A stretch of 10,030 nucleotides of DNA from NCBI GenBank assembly GCA_016873525.1, contig VGXD01000053.1:1-10030 (forward strand), given 5' to 3'. Source of the stretch: Nitrospira sp. (lineage in GTDB: Bacteria; Nitrospirota; Nitrospiria; Nitrospirales; Nitrospiraceae). Position 1 is the first letter of the stretch. Every line of letters starts with the position of its first letter. Positions 7,973 to 10,030 of this stretch are shown one piece after another. A program made the position numbers and the translations under genes. The notes below the pieces were generated by a model that was not told where the DNA came from, made no database searches, and saw nothing but the letters and a program-made list of their open reading frames with translations.

Positions 7973-8524
7973 ATGACCTGTCCGGATCAACCGCACGACC
8001 AAGACCCCTCGGGGTTCTCCACCCCCATCGGCTCACGCCGCAAGTTCTTCCGCTGGGTCACCGGCGCCGCCGCGGCTGTGATTGGCGCAGGTCTGGCCAT
8101 CCCCTTGATCGGCTATATTCTCTCTCCGGCCTTCAAGCGGCGGGAGCAATCCTGGGTTGAAATCGGCGCCGTCGCCGACCTGGCGCCTGGACAGCCCAAA
8201 CAACTGGACTACCTGCAGGCCGTGCAGGACGGATGGCTGACAACCAAGCTTCATAAGGCCGTCTGGGCCATCAAGCAGGCCGACGGGCAGGTCATCGTCT
8301 TCTCGCCGCTCTGCACCCACCTCGGCTGCGGCTACAGTTGGGATGATCCGGACCGGAAGTTCAAGTGCCCCTGCCACGGCAGCGTCTATGACGTGACCGG
8401 CAAGGTGATCGGTGGGCCGGCCCCGCGCCATCTGGACGTGCTCCCCTCCAAGGTGGAAAACGGCAAGCTGTTCGTGATGTACAAGGAGTTCAAGGCCGGG
8501 CTGCCGACAGCGGTGGAATTGTGA
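7973..8524 (+). CDS. Rieske [2Fe-2S] protein of a cytochrome bc-type complex
   Basis: The iron-sulfur subunit that takes the first electron from quinol and passes it to cytochrome c. The protein has 183 residues. A twin-arginine motif, SRRKFF (residues 21-26), precedes a single membrane segment (about 31-50), which fits Tat-dependent export with retention as an anchor. The cluster boxes are complete: CTHLGC (114-119) and CPCHGS (132-137). By family rule Cys114, His116, Cys132 and His135 bind the cluster, and Cys119 and Cys134 form the disulfide. The C-terminal GGPAPRHLDVLP (148-158) contains the conserved Pro loop. The start at 7973 has a GGAAG-type ribosome binding site close by. The cytochrome b/c fusion follows after 128 bases; together they form most of the quinol:cytochrome c oxidoreductase. 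Common names are petA or qcrA, but I leave the symbol open. Confidence 0.95.
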   Translation: MTCPDQPHDQDPSGFSTPIGSRRKFFRWVTGAAAAVIGAGLAIPLIGYILSPAFKRREQSWVEIGAVADLAPGQPKQLDYLQAVQDGWLTTKLHKAVWAIKQADGQVIVFSPLCTHLGCGYSWDDPDRKFKCPCHGSVYDVTGKVIGGPAPRHLDVLPSKVENGKLFVMYKEFKAGLPTAVEL

Positions 8525-8553
8525 CGCGAGCGACGCGTCGCTCGTCGCTCGCG
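8525..8553. repeat. Hairpin / nested palindromes after the Rieske stop
   Basis: Directly after the stop, a 10-base arm cgcgagcgac (8525-8534) pairs perfectly with 8544-8553 across a 9-base loop. An overlapping perfect 16-base palindrome (8528-8543) offers a competing fold. There is no uninterrupted T-run right after it (aaaagtttt follows), so it is not a classic intrinsic terminator. A role in mRNA stability or processing between the Rieske and cytochrome b genes is inference. Confidence 0.7.
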
Positions 8554-8558
8554 AAAAG

Positions 8559-8629
8559 TTTTCAGTTGTCAGTTGACTGTCCTCGGTTTTCGAAACTGAC
8601 GACTGAGAACTGAGTACTCAGGACTCCTG
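8559..8629. repeat. 7-base-period repeat forming a second hairpin
   Basis: TCAGTTG occurs twice in tandem (8562-8575). The opposite orientation follows at 8595-8629 as five 7-base units, each beginning ACT (for example ACTGACG, ACTGAGA, ACTGAGT). Because the two blocks are inverted, 8559-8574 pairs with 8594-8609 over 16 positions with only two G-T pairs. This looks like a small intergenic repeat element of the heptamer type. It is not part of a gene. Confidence 0.7.
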
Positions 8630-8652
8630 ATTTCACGCTTCACGAGGGATGC

Positions 8653-10030
8653 ATGGCCTCTCGATTGTACGACTGGCTCGATAGCCGGCTCAAACTCACG
8701 CCGCTTGAAAATTCCCTCCTGAACGAACCGATCCCCGGCGGCGCGAGCTGGATCTACGTGTTCGGCTCCGCCACGCTGTTCCTGTTTGTCCTCCAGGCGA
8801 TCACCGGCATGTTTCTCGCCGTCTATTACGCCCCGACCCCGGACCACGCCTACGACAGCATCCAGTTCATCGAAGCCCAAGTGACCTTCGGCGCCTTCGT
8901 CCGCGGCCTCCACCATTGGGGCGCCTCGGCGATGGTCACGGCGATCGGCCTCCACATGTTGCAGGTCTATCTCTATGGAGCCTACAAGCCCCCCCGCGAA
9001 GCGCTCTGGATGGTCGGGGTCGTGCTGTTCCTGATCACCCTGGGCTTCGCGTTCACCGGCTACCTCCTGCCCTGGGATCAGAACGCCTACTGGGCCACGC
9101 AGGTCGGCATCAACATGATGGGAACCGTGCCGATCGTCGGTGATCTGCTGGTCCGTCTGCTCCGAGGCGGCGAGACCCTGGGGGCGCTGACCCTGTCACG
9201 GTTCTTCGCCGTGCACGTGCTCTTTCTGCCGGCCACGCTGGCCATGCTCGTCATGCTGCACCTCTTCATCCTTCGCCGCGTCGGCCCGGCCGGCCCCTGG
9301 CGGGGCGGGTACGAGCGCCGCAAGAGCGCCGCGTCCGGCGCGCGGCGCGAGGAACCGGCCGGGCCCGGGATCGTCGAACGGCGGGTGCGTGGCAGCGAGA
9401 CCTTCTATCCCCGCCAAGTCTTCATGGATGCGGTGGTCATGCTGGGGCTTTTCCTCGTCGTCTCCGCCCTCGCCCTGACCGTCTCCTTTCCCCTGACCGA
9501 CAAGGCCAATCCTTCCGACACCAGCTTCGTCCCGGTGCCGGAATGGTACTTCCTGTTCTACTACCAGTTGTTGAAGTACGTGCACGGCCCCCTCGAGCCG
9601 CTGGCGACCTGGATTCTGCCCGGACTCTTTTTTCTCGCGCTGCTGTTCTGGCCTTTCCTGGACCGCAATCCCGCCCGGAACCCTTCGGCCCGCCCCTTTG
9701 CGCTGGCCTCCGGGGCGGCGTTTCTCGTCATCGTCTTCGTCCTCTTGGGCATTTCCCTGCGCGACCTCTATGCCGTGCCGCGCGTGGATCCGGCCGTCGC
9801 AAAAGGGAAGGCGATTTTTGCCCAATTCGGCTGTGCGGGGTGTCACCGCATCCACGGGGAAGGCGGCGCGGTGGGACCGGATCTCTCCTATGTCGGCGAC
9901 ACGAGGCCGGACCGAGACTGGCACGTCCGCCACTTCCGCGATCCTCAATCGGTCATGCCCGGCTCCATCATGCCGAAGTTCCCGTTGAACGATCAGCAGG
10001 TCCATGACCTGACCAGTTACGTGCTGACGC
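8653..10030 (+). CDS. Cytochrome b / subunit IV / cytochrome c fusion of the bc-type complex, 3' truncated
   Basis: The membrane core of the quinol-oxidising complex, with its electron-accepting cytochrome c on the same chain. There are 459 residues to the window edge and no stop. The cytochrome b part (1-210) has four membrane helices and the haem ligands His87/His101 and His188/His203. The 15-residue spacing of the second pair is the b6 type rather than the 14 of mitochondrial-type cytochrome b. A charged Arg/Gly/Ala linker (211-250) follows. The subunit-IV-like part (about 255-370) has three helices and the quinol-oxidation motif PEWY (296-299; 9538-9549). The C-terminal cytochrome c domain has CAGCH (394-398; 9832-9846) and possible axial Met435 or Met440 in SIMPKF. 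The Cys that holds the extra haem in cyanobacterial b6 appears to be Val36. I chose the ATG at 8653 for frame and the typical N-terminus; GAGGG lies close upstream. The chain probably ends soon after the edge. Confidence 0.95.
   Translation, partial: MASRLYDWLDSRLKLTPLENSLLNEPIPGGASWIYVFGSATLFLFVLQAITGMFLAVYYAPTPDHAYDSIQFIEAQVTFGAFVRGLHHWGASAMVTAIGLHMLQVYLYGAYKPPREALWMVGVVLFLITLGFAFTGYLLPWDQNAYWATQVGINMMGTVPIVGDLLVRLLRGGETLGALTLSRFFAVHVLFLPATLAMLVMLHLFILRRVGPAGPWRGGYERRKSAASGARREEPAGPGIVERRVRGSETFYPRQVFMDAVVMLGLFLVVSALALTVSFPLTDKANPSDTSFVPVPEWYFLFYYQLLKYVHGPLEPLATWILPGLFFLALLFWPFLDRNPARNPSARPFALASGAAFLVIVFVLLGISLRDLYAVPRVDPAVAKGKAIFAQFGCAGCHRIHGEGGAVGPDLSYVGDTRPDRDWHVRHFRDPQSVMPGSIMPKFPLNDQQVHDLTSYVLT

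Noticed and set aside
7899..7976. A 25-codon frame (MPRRIYAPTFRL...) ending in an ATGA overlap with the Rieske start, possibly a leader peptide
   Set aside because: Its ribosome binding site is weak or badly spaced, and the candidate -10 box lies inside it, so the main transcript may not include its start. Nothing family-like is seen.
8525..8629. CRISPR array or intrinsic terminator reading of the repeats after the Rieske gene
   Set aside because: The 7-base period with no spacers is not CRISPR, and the stems lack an immediate T-run.

Overview
The window looks like a GC-rich chromosomal stretch from a respiring Gram-negative-type bacterium. The best guess is a Nitrospira-like member of the Nitrospirota. 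The reasons are a Rieske protein followed by a one-piece cytochrome b that carries its own C-terminal cytochrome c domain, a cytochrome c'-like protein just upstream, and high GC. This taxonomic call is inference from gene architecture; no marker gene is present.

Layout. (1) Positions 2-1750, plus strand: the C-terminal two thirds of a P2-type (calcium-type) cation-transporting ATPase, cut by the left edge. (2) Positions 1751-6756, minus strand: a type III restriction-modification operon, transcribed mod, then a 68-residue unknown protein, then an ORF6N-domain protein, then res. Its last stop codon abuts the ATPase stop codon with no base between them. All three internal junctions are four-base ATGA overlaps, so the genes are very likely translated as a coupled set. 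mod is split by a one-base frameshift in a run of six A (plus-strand T at 6267-6272); res looks intact. The middle of mod, where target recognition is expected, is clearly poorer in GC than its two ends. (3) Positions 6757-7090: a divergent intergenic region of 334 bases with a good candidate sigma-54 promoter facing right. (4) Positions 7091-10030, plus strand: a c'-like cytochrome, a small DUF2892-type membrane protein, a Rieske iron-sulfur protein and a cytochrome b/c fusion cut by the right edge.

How the genes work together. The Rieske and cytochrome b/c proteins make most of a quinol-oxidising bc-type complex in which the cytochrome b, subunit-IV and cytochrome c parts are one chain. The c'-like cytochrome and the DUF2892 protein are probable membrane or periplasmic companions. 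The restriction-modification operon is an unrelated defence cassette. With mod broken as read, no active complex should form, because type III Res acts only together with Mod. The cassette is therefore silent, switched off or mis-sequenced. The two small genes between mod and res and the 27-base palindrome inside the ORF6N gene are the least explained parts of the window. The Rieske-cytochrome b gap also holds two strong hairpins and a 7-base-period repeat.
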